From positions 1,116,001-1,180,000 of the forward strand of contig NZ_JACCBN010000001.1 of assembly GCF_013409505.1 (NCBI RefSeq): 64,000 bases of DNA, read 5' to 3'. Shown here one piece after another: positions 32,418 through 40,353 of this stretch. Position 1 is the first letter of the stretch; each line of letters begins with the position of its first letter. This DNA comes from Actinomycetospora corticicola. Its GTDB lineage: Bacteria; Actinomycetota; Actinomycetes; Mycobacteriales; Pseudonocardiaceae. Under the pieces are notes generated by a model. The model saw only the letters and a list, made by a program, of their open reading frames with translations, did no database searches and was not told where the DNA came from. Made by a program: the position numbers and the translations under genes.

Positions 32418-32873
32418 ATGATCGAGGACGTGTCGGACCGGGAGGAACGCTTCGCGGGCTACCGGCGCGCGCGGCTGCGGATCCACGATCTCGACGGCGG
32501 GGTGGTCGAGGTGCATCCCGCCGACCCGGGCATCACGTCCGGTCGGTTCCCGTTCGCCGCGCCGGTCCACGTCCTGACGGCCTTCGACCCCGGCCCGGCG
32601 CGCCTCGCGCCCGAGGAGAACGACCGACGTCAGCAGGCGCTGCTCGGGGACCTCCCGGGGCACCTGTGCCGCTGGGACGCCGAGGCCGGCGCCTCCGACG
32701 GCTCGCACACCGAGCACAGCGTGGTCGTCGAGGGCCTGACCGACGACGAGGCGGTGTCCCTGGGCCGTCGGCACGGCCAGGACGCGATCTTCCGGTGGGA
32801 CCCGGCGGCCTGGTCGATCCTCCCGTGCGACGGGGGCCCGCCGAGCCACGCGGGCTGGACGCTCAGCGGGTGA
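32418..32873 (+). CDS. DUF3293 domain-containing protein
   Basis: A 151-residue protein. HVLTAFDPGPARLAPEENDRR and the later SVVVEGLTDDEAVSLGRRHGQDAIFRWD (split in two strands) match DUF3293, a small family with no assigned function. A short hairpin CCTCCC-TGTGC-GGGAGG (32361-32377) lies in the leader. The stop overlaps the convergent gene at 32863 by 11 bp. Confidence 0.8.
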   Translation: MIEDVSDREERFAGYRRARLRIHDLDGGVVEVHPADPGITSGRFPFAAPVHVLTAFDPGPARLAPEENDRRQQALLGDLPGHLCRWDAEAGASDGSHTEHSVVVEGLTDDEAVSLGRRHGQDAIFRWDPAAWSILPCDGGPPSHAGWTLSG

Positions 32874-33360
32874 GGTCGAGGACGTAGGCGGCGTCGGGGT
32901 CGACGCCGGTCTCGCCCGGGAGTCGGTCGAGGTCCTCGGCGGCATCGCCGACCATCCGCACCCGGGCCACCGTCCACCCGACGCGGCCCTCCGGCCGGTC
33001 GCGGGCGAGCTCGCCGTCGGGAGCCCAGAGGTACGGCTCCACGGTGAGCCACCCCTCCACGAGAAGTTCGACGCCGGCCGGGACACGGCCGGCCGTGAAC
33101 AGCGCGAGCGTCCACGGCCCGCCCACCAGCACGGTCGACCGCCCGACCGTGGCGGTGCGACCGGCGACGGTGGTGAGCCCGGGGCGGTCGGGAGCCTGGT
33201 CGAAGGTCTCGGCCGCCCCGGGCGAGGTCGCGGTGACGGCGAGCGCGAAGCCCGTGTGCACCGGATCGCCGGGCGCGAGTCCGACGTACTCGCCGTCGGC
33301 GAGCATCCACGCCGGCACGACCGCCTCCACCCGCACGCCCTGCACCGTAGGCCCCGTCAC
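32863..33360 (-). CDS. Hypothetical protein, paralogue 3 of a three-gene set
   Basis: A 165-residue protein. Near the N terminus it has VVPAWMLADGEYVGLAPGD and further on VELLVEGWLTVEPYLWAP and GWTVARVRMVG. The same spacing is found in the two genes upstream, so all three look like diverged copies of one domain. The GTG at 33360 is favoured over the ATG at 33366, because GGAGG sits directly against the ATG but six bases before the GTG. It follows the middle gene by only 13 bp. No membrane segment, cysteine pair or catalytic motif is seen. Confidence 0.65.
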   Translation of the reverse strand: MTGPTVQGVRVEAVVPAWMLADGEYVGLAPGDPVHTGFALAVTATSPGAAETFDQAPDRPGLTTVAGRTATVGRSTVLVGGPWTLALFTAGRVPAGVELLVEGWLTVEPYLWAPDGELARDRPEGRVGWTVARVRMVGDAAEDLDRLPGETGVDPDAAYVLDLTR

Positions 33361-33373
33361 CGTCATCCTCCGG

Positions 33374-33994
33374 TCAGCCGACACGCGGGCGGGCCGTGTC
33401 GCCGACCCCGACCGGCACCAGCCCGACGACCAGCACCACGTCCTCGTCCACGTGGTCGGGCACGGCGTCGAGGTGTCGGGGTGGCTCCGGGCGCCACGAC
33501 AGCCGGGAGGACAGCCGCAGCGCCGTGACCCGGTAGCGCTCACGGCACAGGGCGATCTGCTCCCCGTGGCCCGTCCCGGGGGCGAGCTCGGGGTCGAGGT
33601 AGAGGGCCCCGGCGACGGCGAGGCGGCCGGACGACGGTTCGTTCGTCGCCCAGAACAGCGGGAAAAGGCGTTCCCCGGCGTCGAGCACGCTGACCGGGCA
33701 CTCCCCGTCCGCGCCGGGCAGCGCGGTGAGCACGGTGCCCTGCGCCCGCGCCAGGCCGACGTCGTCGTGCGACCAGCCGTCCGGTCCGCGGCCGGCCGGC
33801 ATCGTCTCGGCGACGAACAGCGCGGGGGCCGCGTCGATCTCGGCGCCGGGCACGAGCGCGGCGAGCTCCGGGTCGTCGAGGAACGTGCCCGGCAGCTGCA
33901 CGGCCAGCTCCTCGGAGCGGGTCCGTGGGACGACGACGGGGCCGCCGCGGCGGTCGCCGGCCACCCGCACCGGCCGTCGGCGCGGACGCCTCAC
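33374..33994 (-). CDS. Hypothetical protein, paralogue 2 of a three-gene set
   Basis: A 206-residue protein starting at a GTG that overlaps the upstream stop in a GTGA. The N terminus is Arg-rich. Then follow ELAVQLPGTFLDD, ALVPGAEIDAAPALFVAETM, SGRLAVAGALYLDPELAPG and RYRVTALRLSSRL. The pattern RL.V.G.L.V followed by W/Y-R-V/I is shared with the neighbours on each side. The final part, VVLVVGLVPVGVGD, is hydrophobic. The function is unknown. The longer reading frame to 34528 is a shadow of the upstream gene. Confidence 0.65.
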   Translation of the reverse strand: MRRPRRRPVRVAGDRRGGPVVVPRTRSEELAVQLPGTFLDDPELAALVPGAEIDAAPALFVAETMPAGRGPDGWSHDDVGLARAQGTVLTALPGADGECPVSVLDAGERLFPLFWATNEPSSGRLAVAGALYLDPELAPGTGHGEQIALCRERYRVTALRLSSRLSWRPEPPRHLDAVPDHVDEDVVLVVGLVPVGVGDTARPRVG

Positions 33995-34497
33995 GCCGGG
34001 ACCCCGGTGGGGGCGACGTCGAGCAGGTCCACCGTCGTCCCGCGACCCACCCGGCGCCAGCCGCGGATCCGCCAGAGCCGGGCGAAGGGCGTGGCGTCGA
34101 GCGCGACGTGGAGGAGGCCCGCCACCTCGAGGCGCACGCCCGGACGGACGTCGGCGCCCGTCGCGAGCGGCCAGCGGCGGCCCACCACCTCGAGGAACCC
34201 GGGGGAGCACAGCGGTTCCCGGGGGAGCCGGCCGAACGTCCCCCGTGCGTCGACGCGGGCCCGGCCGTCGGTCCGCCAGCGGTCCGCCCCGACGAGCGCG
34301 GGCCGCACCTCGTCCTCGGCGATCGCGAGCGCGAGCCGCACGGTCTCGCCCGGCCGACGGGTCCGCAGCAGCGGCAGCGCGGCGGGCGGTACCAGGGCGG
34401 TGACGACCACACCGTCCCAGTCGGGCAGCGCCGACGGGTAGCGGCTCGCTCCGAGATCGGGACCGGAGGGCTCTCGGGTCCGGACGATCGCGTTCAC
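33991..34497 (-). CDS. Hypothetical protein, paralogue 1 of a three-gene set
   Basis: A 168-residue protein with a good ribosome binding site: GGAGG five bases before the GTG at 34497. Features: VVVTALVPPAALPLLRTR, RPGETVRLALAIAEDE, RLEVAGLLHVALDATP and WRIRGWRRVGRG. It is the first gene of the tight three-gene operon 34497-32863. I do not recognise a named family. The block probably encodes three subunits or three variants of one fold. Confidence 0.65.
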   Translation of the reverse strand: MNAIVRTREPSGPDLGASRYPSALPDWDGVVVTALVPPAALPLLRTRRPGETVRLALAIAEDEVRPALVGADRWRTDGRARVDARGTFGRLPREPLCSPGFLEVVGRRWPLATGADVRPGVRLEVAGLLHVALDATPFARLWRIRGWRRVGRGTTVDLLDVAPTGVPA

Positions 34498-34600
34498 GGG
34501 TACCTCCAGGGGTCACGGGTGCCGTCATCCCCTTGGAGTGCGCCGCGCCCCGATCGGTTCCAGGAATCCCCGACGGCGTTCCGACGGCGTTCCGACGGGG

Positions 34601-35341
34601 TCAGACCGGCCGGACCGTCGCCCCGCGTAGGCGCAGGCCGCCCGGACCGCGGCTCGCGGGTCCCGAGACCACCACCTCGGCGCCGATCAGCCGGGCCGCC
34701 GCGACGAAGGGGTCGGCGTCGGCGTCGAACCCGGCGAGCACGCTCTCGACCACCACGTCCGCCCCGGACTCGTCGAGCACCCGCAGGACCCGTCGTCGCA
34801 GGTCGACGCGGTCGAGTCGACCGCGCACCGTCGCCGCCGCCCCGTAGCGGCGCGGGGCGTCCTCGCGCGGCCAGACGTCCCGGGAGAGGTTGCCCGGGGT
34901 GAAGCTGACCGCACGGAACCGGGCCCCGCCGAACGTCGCGGTCCGCGCCACCCGGGCCAGGGCGTCGAGCAGCTCGACGCACGCCTCGCCCAGCAGCGGC
35001 GTGGTCCAGGTGGGCGGGACCTCGTTCCAGAGTCCGCGGACGAGTTCCAGGACGGCGTCGGTGACCTCGTGCTCCAGTCCGTCCCCGAGGACGCCCTCCT
35101 CGCCGACCGCGAACCGCAGCACGGTCGCCGTGCCCTCCCCGGCGAGGCCGACGAGCCGCAGCCGCGCCGCGCGCTCGACCACCCCGGCGCTGCGACCCGG
35201 TCGCGCCTGGTCGACGAGGTGGCGGGCGACCCGGGTGGTCAGCAGCTGCACGGCGCCCAGCAGCCCCCGCAGCCCGGCGGCGTCGAGCTCGCCCGGGTGG
35301 TCCGGGCCCCCGACCAGCCGCACCACGACGTCGTCGGCCAT
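34601..35341 (-). CDS. Hypothetical protein
   Basis: A 246-residue protein from the ATG at 35341. The N-terminal half is helical (ELDAAGLRGLLGAVQLLTTR, ARHLVDQARPG). The C-terminal half has alternating strands (AATVRGRLDRVDLRRRVLRV, ADVVVESVLAGFDAD) that could form a small beta barrel. I recognise no family. It is 103 bp upstream of the three-gene operon on the same strand and divergent from the UDG-like gene, sharing a 60-bp promoter region with it. Confidence 0.6.
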   Translation of the reverse strand: MADDVVVRLVGGPDHPGELDAAGLRGLLGAVQLLTTRVARHLVDQARPGRSAGVVERAARLRLVGLAGEGTATVLRFAVGEEGVLGDGLEHEVTDAVLELVRGLWNEVPPTWTTPLLGEACVELLDALARVARTATFGGARFRAVSFTPGNLSRDVWPREDAPRRYGAAATVRGRLDRVDLRRRVLRVLDESGADVVVESVLAGFDADADPFVAAARLIGAEVVVSGPASRGPGGLRLRGATVRPV

Positions 35342-35388
35342 CAGCGGGCCCGGTGCGCGAACAGCACGCCGCGCATTGTGGCGCACCC

Positions 35389-35394
35389 TAGGGT
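35389..35394 (+). promoter_or_regulatory. -10 hexamer TAGGGT of the UDG-like gene
   Basis: TAGGGT lies seven bases before the GTG at 35402. It is part of the palindrome CCCTAGGG, so the opposite strand also carries a TAGGGT, pointing toward the divergent gene at 35341. Confidence 0.5.
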
Positions 35395-35401
35395 GGACGG
35401 C

Positions 35402-36163
35402 GTGGTGCAGGACGAGCGGCGACCGGTCGCGCGCCCGGAGCGGGTGGTGTGGAACCGGCTCGCGGAGCGGCGCGGCGAGTTGTTCAGCCGTGAGCTCGCC
35501 CCCGACCGGCACGCCTACTGGTGGGCGCGTCGGCACGACGGCGGGCCGGGTCGGCTCAACCGCTGGGTCGACCGGTTGCGCGACACCACCCTGGAGAACG
35601 TCCCGTACGTGGACCCGACGGCGGCGGGGGAGGGCGCCCGCGTGCTGCTGCTCCTGCACGAGCCGGCGGCCGACGCGGAGGACGGCAGCGGGTTCGTCAG
35701 CCGCTACGCGAACGACGCGGTGTCGGCCAACCTCTACCGGGCCGCCGACCGCGCGGGGCTGGGCCACGAGGTGACGCTCCACTGGCACCTCGTGCCGTGG
35801 TGGATCGCCAACCCGAACCACCATCCGCCGCGGCGTCTGGCCGACGAGGTGGTGCGCGCGAAGCCCCGGCTCGCGGAGTTCCTCGACCTGCTGGGCGCTC
35901 CTCCGGCCGAGGTCGTGCTGCTGGGCTCGCCGGCGGGGAAGGCGTGGGACGTGCTCGCCCGGCGTGCGGGCCTGCCGTGGCAGCTCACCACGGCCACCGT
36001 CTCCCGCGCGCCGCACCCGAACCCCCTGGTGCACGACCGGCTCGACCCCCTGACCGGGCGGCGCAACGGCGACCGGCTGGTCGAGGTGCTGCGGCACGCA
36101 GCGCAGCGGGCCCGCGGCGAGGTGGTCCCACCGGCCCGGACCTCCGGGCGACGTCCTTTCTAG
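35402..36163 (+). CDS. Uracil-DNA glycosylase superfamily-like protein
   Basis: A 253-residue protein. The central part has VLLLLHEPAADAEDGSGFVS followed by RYANDAVSANLYRAADRAG, then WHLVPWWIANPN, and later VVLLGSPAGKAWDVL. The order P..A/D..G.F...N......A......N.V.W matches the family-4/5-like uracil-DNA glycosylase fold used by many unannotated actinobacterial proteins. The active-site residues are not canonical, so base-excision activity is not assured. A -10 hexamer sits seven bases before the GTG, so the transcript is probably leaderless. The stop overlaps the convergent D-amino-acid oxidase gene by 4 bp. Confidence 0.7.
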   Translation: MVQDERRPVARPERVVWNRLAERRGELFSRELAPDRHAYWWARRHDGGPGRLNRWVDRLRDTTLENVPYVDPTAAGEGARVLLLLHEPAADAEDGSGFVSRYANDAVSANLYRAADRAGLGHEVTLHWHLVPWWIANPNHHPPRRLADEVVRAKPRLAEFLDLLGAPPAEVVLLGSPAGKAWDVLARRAGLPWQLTTATVSRAPHPNPLVHDRLDPLTGRRNGDRLVEVLRHAAQRARGEVVPPARTSGRRPF

Positions 36164-37140
36164 GGGCCCGGAGGCACTCCGACCAGGGCCGCGACCGCGT
36201 GCGCCGCACCCCAGCTGGCGGTGACCCCGCCACTGGCGTGCCCGTAGGCGTGCACCACCCGGCCGGCCGCCAGGTTCTCGATCTCCAGGCGCATCGTCGG
36301 GCGGCTCGGCAGGAGGCCGGCGTCGATCCGCCGGACCCGCGCGTCGACCAGGGCCGGCTCCAGCTCACGGCACCGCCGCAGGACGTCCGACGCGAGCTCG
36401 CGGTCCGGTCGCTCGTCGTCGCGCCCGGTGACCCGCACCCCGCCCAGGTGCACGCGGTCGCGGTGCGGGACGACGGACACCCACCGGCGGGAGTCGGTGG
36501 TGTCGACGACGACGCGGTCCAGCCCGGGGTTGTCGGTCACGACGTACTGCGAGAACACCGGCCGCACCGTCGGGTCCGGGGTCAGGTCGCGGGCTCCCAG
36601 GCCGGAGGCGTTCACGACGACGGGTGCGGCCGCCAGCGGCTCGGCGAGGGTCGCCACGCGCTGCTGTCGCAACCGTCCACCGGTGGTGTCGAGCCGCTGG
36701 AGCAGCCAGGGGACGTAGCGGTCCATGTCGATCAGTGGGAGCCGGTAGCGCAGACCGGCGGTGAATCCGGCGGGCAGCTCGTCACGGGCCGCGTCGCGCA
36801 GGTCGGGGGAGAGGCGGGTGAGCGCGGGGAGATGACCCGATGTGTCGCTCGCGGTCAGGGTGAGGCCCTCGGCGAGGGTGACCCCGCTGTCCGGGACGCG
36901 GCTCAGGCCGCAGAACTCCTGCAGCGACCGGGCGGCCCAGGTGAGCGAGGTCTGGAGCGGGGCGTGCGGCGTCGGCGTCCACACCGCGGCCGCGCGGGCC
37001 GACGGCGTCTCCGCCGGATCGTCCGCCGTCCACACCTCGGTCCGCCACCCCGCGGAGGAGAGCACCACGGCCGTGGTCAGACCGATCACGCCGGCCCCCA
37101 CCACGACCACCTCGGCGCGGGTCGGCGGCGGTGTCGGCAC
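36160..37140 (-). CDS. D-amino-acid oxidase-like FAD-dependent oxidoreductase
   Basis: A 326-residue protein. The FAD dinucleotide fold is at the N terminus (EVVVVGAGVIGLTTAVVLSS). Later landmarks are RAAAVWTPTPHAPL, VVNASGLGARDL, a substrate-side Tyr/Arg region (LRYRLPLIDMDRYVPWLL; GGVRVTGRDD) and the C-terminal FAD stretch AYGHASGGVTASWG. This is the D-amino-acid oxidase family, which deaminates D-amino acids to 2-oxoacids with peroxide release. The GTG at 37140 is preferred to 37182: TACGGT (37152-37147) lies exactly six bases upstream, as in a leaderless gene. Confidence 0.88.
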   Translation of the reverse strand: MPTPPPTRAEVVVVGAGVIGLTTAVVLSSAGWRTEVWTADDPAETPSARAAAVWTPTPHAPLQTSLTWAARSLQEFCGLSRVPDSGVTLAEGLTLTASDTSGHLPALTRLSPDLRDAARDELPAGFTAGLRYRLPLIDMDRYVPWLLQRLDTTGGRLRQQRVATLAEPLAAAPVVVNASGLGARDLTPDPTVRPVFSQYVVTDNPGLDRVVVDTTDSRRWVSVVPHRDRVHLGGVRVTGRDDERPDRELASDVLRRCRELEPALVDARVRRIDAGLLPSRPTMRLEIENLAAGRVVHAYGHASGGVTASWGAAHAVAALVGVPPGP

Positions 37141-37146
37141 GGACGG

Positions 37147-37152
37147 ACCGTA
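37147..37152 (-). promoter_or_regulatory. -10 hexamer TACGGT of the D-amino-acid oxidase gene
   Basis: TACGGT on the minus strand is followed by six bases and the GTG start at 37140. This spacing indicates a transcript starting at or next to the start codon. Confidence 0.5.
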
Positions 37153-37284
37153 GCGACGGCGGGTTACGGGCCGGTTCCCCACGACGCCGAGTCACTCGAA
37201 CGGACCTGTCGGTGCCGCGGAAGGATCGACGCAGGGTTCCAGAAGCGTAGGAACTATCCGTCATCCGACGAGCCCGGGAACGAC

Positions 37285-37318
37285 GACGGCGCCCGGGCCG
37301 GGGGCCACGGGCGCCGTC
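37285..37318 (-). terminator. Terminator hairpin of the csbD-like gene
   Basis: Perfect 11-bp arms GACGGCGCCCG and CGGGCGCCGTC separated by 12 bases, starting 14 bp after the csbD stop. It is GC-rich with no T tract, typical for this group. Confidence 0.7.
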
Positions 37319-37331
37319 GAGGTGCGGTCGA

Positions 37332-37505
37332 TCAGGACTTGAAGGCGTCCTTGATCTTCTCGCCGGCCTGCTTGATGCTGCTCTTCGACTGGTCGGCCTT
37401 GCCCTCGGCCTCGAGGGACTCGTTGCCGACCGCGCTACCGGCGGTCTCCTTGACCTTGCCCTTGAGCTCCTCGCCCTTGTTCTCGGCCTTGTCGGCGCCG
37501 CTCAT
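37332..37505 (-). CDS. CsbD family stress protein
   Basis: A 57-residue protein, not long enough for many ORF callers. It starts MSGADKAENKGEELKGKVKE and ends with AGEKIKDAFKS. Lys, Glu, Ala and Gly dominate, as in CsbD proteins, which are small soluble general-stress proteins of unknown mechanism. A GGAAGGGG ribosome binding site precedes the ATG. A stress-sigma-type promoter (37560-37585) lies about 55 bp upstream, inside the 3' end of the glycosylase gene. A strong terminator follows. Confidence 0.85.
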   Translation of the reverse strand: MSGADKAENKGEELKGKVKETAGSAVGNESLEAEGKADQSKSSIKQAGEKIKDAFKS

Positions 37506-37559
37506 GGCGTCCCCTTCCGTGATGGGCGTCGGGTCGGTTCGACCCGCTCGGGCGCTGGG

Positions 37560-37585
37560 CTACCCGATCGTCAGGCCGGGGAACC
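37560..37585 (-). promoter_or_regulatory. SigB-type promoter of the csbD-like gene
   Basis: On the minus strand GGTTCC (37585-37580) and GGGTAG (37565-37560) are separated by 14 bases. This resembles the GNTT-N14-16-GGGTAY promoters of general-stress sigma factors. CsbD of Bacillus is SigB-controlled, which supports the call. Confidence 0.5.
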
Positions 37586-38701
37586 GCCCTCCCCGTCCGC
37601 AGGGGTGGCCAGGATCCGGCGCCACCGCCGGTGCTCGGGGTCGAGCAGGTGCGCGGGCGGCTCCCCGCCCTCGAAGAGCTCGACGTCGTGCACGTCCTGG
37701 CCCGACCACGTGCCGACCACCCGCCCCGCCCGCACGACGACGGGTGCGATCCAGCCGGCGGCGCGGCTCACGCGGCCGCGGTGGACGGGCGCCAGGATCT
37801 CGGGACTGCGCGTTCCGGGGCCGAGCACCCACTGGTCGAAGGCCGGCAGGAAGCGGAGGCGGTCATCGGGTCCGGGCCCGTCGGCGAGCTCGTCCAGGTC
37901 GGCCGTGCGGGCGTAGCGCACCTCGCCGCCGTGGTCGGGGTGGACGGCGACCGGCGTGATCGTCCCGGCGTCGACGAGATCGGCGAACCAGCGCCGCAGG
38001 GTCGCCCGCCGGGTCGCGCCGCGCAGCAGCCAGGCGTCGAACGTGGCGGGGCTCGCGGGCCCGTAGGCGTCGAGGTAGGCCGGGATCACCCGTCGGGCGG
38101 CGTCGTCCGGGTCGGGCAGCGCCGCCCAGGGGGGAGCGACGAAGGTGGGCCGGCTCCCGCGCGGCGGGCCGTTGACCAGCAGCCCCTGCCACGCGAGCGG
38201 CTTCAGGACCGTCCCCCACCCCGAGGTGAGCCGGTCGGCCAGCTCGTTCGGGACGTGGGGTGCCGCCCCGGCCACCAGCTCGTCGCGGGTGTGCGGCCCG
38301 CCCTCGAGGAGCCCGCGCACCACCTCGGCGAGGCGGGCCACATCCGGGGCCGTCGCGAACTCGCGCTGCCACGATCCCTTCTCCCACGTCCGGGCGGCGG
38401 CGAGCAGGGCGAGCAGGTCCGGGGCGCGGGTGGCGTCGAGGACGTGCAGCGTGCCGCGGACGCTCCACGTGCGGACGAGGGAGCCGTCCGCGAGGCCCGC
38501 GCGCACCGTGGTCACGTCCGGGCCGCGCACCGCGACCGCGCGCTCGGCGGCGGAGCCGACCTGGGCCTGCACGCCGAGCAGACGCGCGACGACGTCCACG
38601 GCGCGGGCGGCGGGCTCGTCGGCCAGGAAGTGACGGACGGTCCGCCGGGCCAGCACGCGGTCCCGGCGGACGACGGGGACCTCGGCGCTCGCGGGACTCA
38701 T
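37571..38701 (-). CDS. AlkZ-like winged-helix DNA glycosylase (DUF1006 family)
   Basis: A 376-residue protein. The segment ARLLGVQAQVGSAAER carries a QAQ motif matching the catalytic Gln-x-Gln of AlkZ. Downstream are RTWSVRGTLHVLDA and FLPAFDQWVLGPGTRS, which are standard family landmarks. AlkZ-type glycosylases unhook DNA crosslinks or remove bulky alkyl bases. ATG at 38701. It starts 23 bp after the stop of the acylphosphatase gene, so the two form an operon that diverges from alkB across a LexA box. Confidence 0.85.
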   Translation of the reverse strand: MSPASAEVPVVRRDRVLARRTVRHFLADEPAARAVDVVARLLGVQAQVGSAAERAVAVRGPDVTTVRAGLADGSLVRTWSVRGTLHVLDATRAPDLLALLAAARTWEKGSWQREFATAPDVARLAEVVRGLLEGGPHTRDELVAGAAPHVPNELADRLTSGWGTVLKPLAWQGLLVNGPPRGSRPTFVAPPWAALPDPDDAARRVIPAYLDAYGPASPATFDAWLLRGATRRATLRRWFADLVDAGTITPVAVHPDHGGEVRYARTADLDELADGPGPDDRLRFLPAFDQWVLGPGTRSPEILAPVHRGRVSRAAGWIAPVVVRAGRVVGTWSGQDVHDVELFEGGEPPAHLLDPEHRRWRRILATPADGEGGSPA

Positions 38702-38723
38702 CGCGGCGCTCGCCGGGACGGGC

Positions 38724-38990
38724 TCACCGCTGCTCGAAGCCGCGGAACCCCTCGGGCTCCCGCTCGGTGACGTCCACGCCGGTGACCTCGGCGCGCGCCG
38801 GGCCCTCGTGCGCCCACCGGACCAGCGCGTCCACCGCCGGGTCGTCGCCCTCGGCGACCATCTCGACCGTCCCGTCCGAGCGGTTGCGGACCCACCCGGA
38901 GACCCCGAGCCGGGCGGCCTCCTGCTCGGCGGTCGCGCGGAAGAACACACCCTGCACGGTGCCGTGGACGACGAGGTGACGAGCACTCAT
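38724..38990 (-). CDS. acyP: Acylphosphatase
   Basis: An 88-residue protein with the complete acylphosphatase pattern. HLVVHGTVQGVFFRATAEQE includes the catalytic Arg in VFFR, and GVSGWVRNRSDGTVEMVAEG includes the catalytic Asn in RNRSDG. It hydrolyses carboxyl phosphates in the cytoplasm. It is the first gene of an operon with the AlkZ-like glycosylase. The LexA box at 39041-39056 is 51 bp upstream of its ATG. Confidence 0.95.
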   Translation of the reverse strand: MSARHLVVHGTVQGVFFRATAEQEAARLGVSGWVRNRSDGTVEMVAEGDDPAVDALVRWAHEGPARAEVTGVDVTEREPEGFRGFEQR

Positions 38991-39040
38991 GCCGTGCTCC
39001 GTACCCTGGCGCGGAGCCGGTGACGCGGCTTGCCGCTGCC

Positions 39041-39056
39041 TCGAACATGTGTTCGA
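39041..39056. promoter_or_regulatory. LexA (SOS) box TCGAACATGTGTTCGA
   Basis: A perfect 16-bp palindrome matching the actinobacterial SOS box TCGAAC-N4-GTTCGA. It lies 9 bp before the alkB-like start and 51 bp before the acylphosphatase start on the other strand. It can therefore control both an AlkB dioxygenase and the acyP-AlkZ operon. Confidence 0.88.
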
Positions 39057-39065
39057 CTGTAGCCC

Positions 39066-39758
39066 ATGACCGCGGTGTTCACCCCCTCCCTGTTCGACGA
39101 CCCGGGGCTCGGCGTCGGGCGGCCCGGCGACGTGTCGTGGTCCGGTGCGCACCGCACGGTGCTCGACGAGCGCTCGTGGGTGGACGTGGTGCCCGGGTGG
39201 CTCCCCGGCGCGGAGGAGTGGTTCTCCCGCCTCGTGCGGGAGGTGCCGTGGCTGCAGCGGCGCCGGCGGATGTTCGACCAGGAGATCGTGGAGCCGCGGC
39301 TCACCTGCGGCTGGGATCTCGCCGGCGCCCCGGCCCCGGCGGACGAGCTCGCCCCGCAGCTCACCGGGCGCTACGGCGAGGCGTTCGACCGGGTCTCGGC
39401 GAACTTCTACCGCGACGGCACGGACTCCGTGGCCTGGCACGGCGACCGGGTGCGCTTCACCCACCCGTCGCCGGTCGTCGCGATCGTCTCGCTCGGCGCG
39501 CCCCGGCGGTTCGGGCTGCGGCCGGTCGGGCCGGCGGGGGCGGCCGGACGGAGCGGCGGCGGCACCCGGTGGCTCACGGTGTGCGGGGGAGACCTGCTGG
39601 TGATGGGCGGCCGGTGCCAGCACGAGTGGCAGCACACGGTGCCGAAGGATCCGGGCGCCGGGCCGCGGATCAGCGTGACGTTCCGGCACTCCGACCCGGG
39701 GCCGGTGGCGGCGCGCTCGGAGCGGGCCCGGGAGGTCCCGGCGTGGGCGCTGCGCTGA
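39066..39758 (+). CDS. AlkB-like 2-oxoglutarate/Fe(II) dioxygenase
   Basis: A 230-residue protein of the AlkB family. It has the iron-binding HxD in DSVAWHGDRVRF, a second iron His in QHEWQHTVP and the 2-oxoglutarate Arg in GPRISVTFRH. NFYRDGTDSVAWHGD is typical of DNA dealkylation repair AlkB proteins. It should remove methyl groups from damaged bases by oxidation. No ribosome binding site is seen; a LexA box ends 9 bp before the ATG, so SOS control is expected. It is divergent from the acyP-AlkZ operon, another alkylation-repair unit. Confidence 0.9.
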   Translation: MTAVFTPSLFDDPGLGVGRPGDVSWSGAHRTVLDERSWVDVVPGWLPGAEEWFSRLVREVPWLQRRRRMFDQEIVEPRLTCGWDLAGAPAPADELAPQLTGRYGEAFDRVSANFYRDGTDSVAWHGDRVRFTHPSPVVAIVSLGAPRRFGLRPVGPAGAAGRSGGGTRWLTVCGGDLLVMGGRCQHEWQHTVPKDPGAGPRISVTFRHSDPGPVAARSERAREVPAWALR

Positions 39759-39776
39759 GCCCGGCCGGGGGAGCGG

Positions 39777-40244
39777 TCAGACCGGGAGGTCGGACTCGTC
39801 GCCCTCGTCCCGCGACCCGACGATCCGCCGGTCGGCCTCGTCGATGCGCAGGTCGTTGATGCTCGCCTCCCGGCGGCGCATGAGGCCGTTGTCGGCGAAC
39901 TCCCAGTTCTCGTTGCCGTAGCAGCGCCACCACTGGCCGTCGGCGTCGCGGCACTCGTACTGGAAGCGCACGGCGATCCGGTTCCCGGCGAAGGCCCAGA
40001 GGGACTTGCGCAGCGCGTACTCCTGCTCGCGCTCCCACTTGCGGGTCAGGAACGCCACCACCTCGTCGCGTCCCCGCACCCACTCGCTGCGGTTCCGCCA
40101 GACGGTGTCGACGGTGTAGGCCAGGGCGACCTTCTCCGGGTCGCGGGTGTTCCAGGCGTTCTCGGCCGCCCGGACCTTCTTCGCGGCGGAGTCGGCGTCG
40201 AACGGGGGGAAGGGCGGGCGGGGTTCCTCGGTGGGGCTGCTCAT
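39777..40244 (-). CDS. DUF1348 (NTF2-like) family protein
   Basis: A 155-residue protein. [56 protein letters not shown] and [11 protein letters not shown] match DUF1348, a branch of the NTF2-like fold. The biochemical role is unknown. ATG at 40244. It is convergent with the alkB-like gene (18 bp between stops) and divergent from ruvC. In many actinomycetes yebC precedes ruvC; here that neighbour is missing. Confidence 0.88.
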   Translation of the reverse strand: MSSPTEEPRPPFPPFDADSAAKKVRAAENAWNTRDPEKVALAYTVDTVWRNRSEWVRGRDEVVAFLTRKWEREQEYALRKSLWAFAGNRIAVRFQYECRDADGQWWRCYGNENWEFADNGLMRRREASINDLRIDEADRRIVGSRDEGDESDLPV

Positions 40245-40353
40245 GCTGATCAGCTCACCACGTCCGGGCGCCGTCGGGCGCGTCGCCGTCGGGACGGACC
40301 GGGGGCGGTGGGTAGCGTGCGGACCGCGAGCGGTGCCGAGCGACGGGGGACGG

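Noticed and set aside
33374-34528. A 384-residue frame merging two of the three tandem unknown genes
   Set aside because: The first half is Arg/Gly/Pro-rich antisense-like noise over the better-supported gene at 33991-34497, which has its own ribosome binding site.
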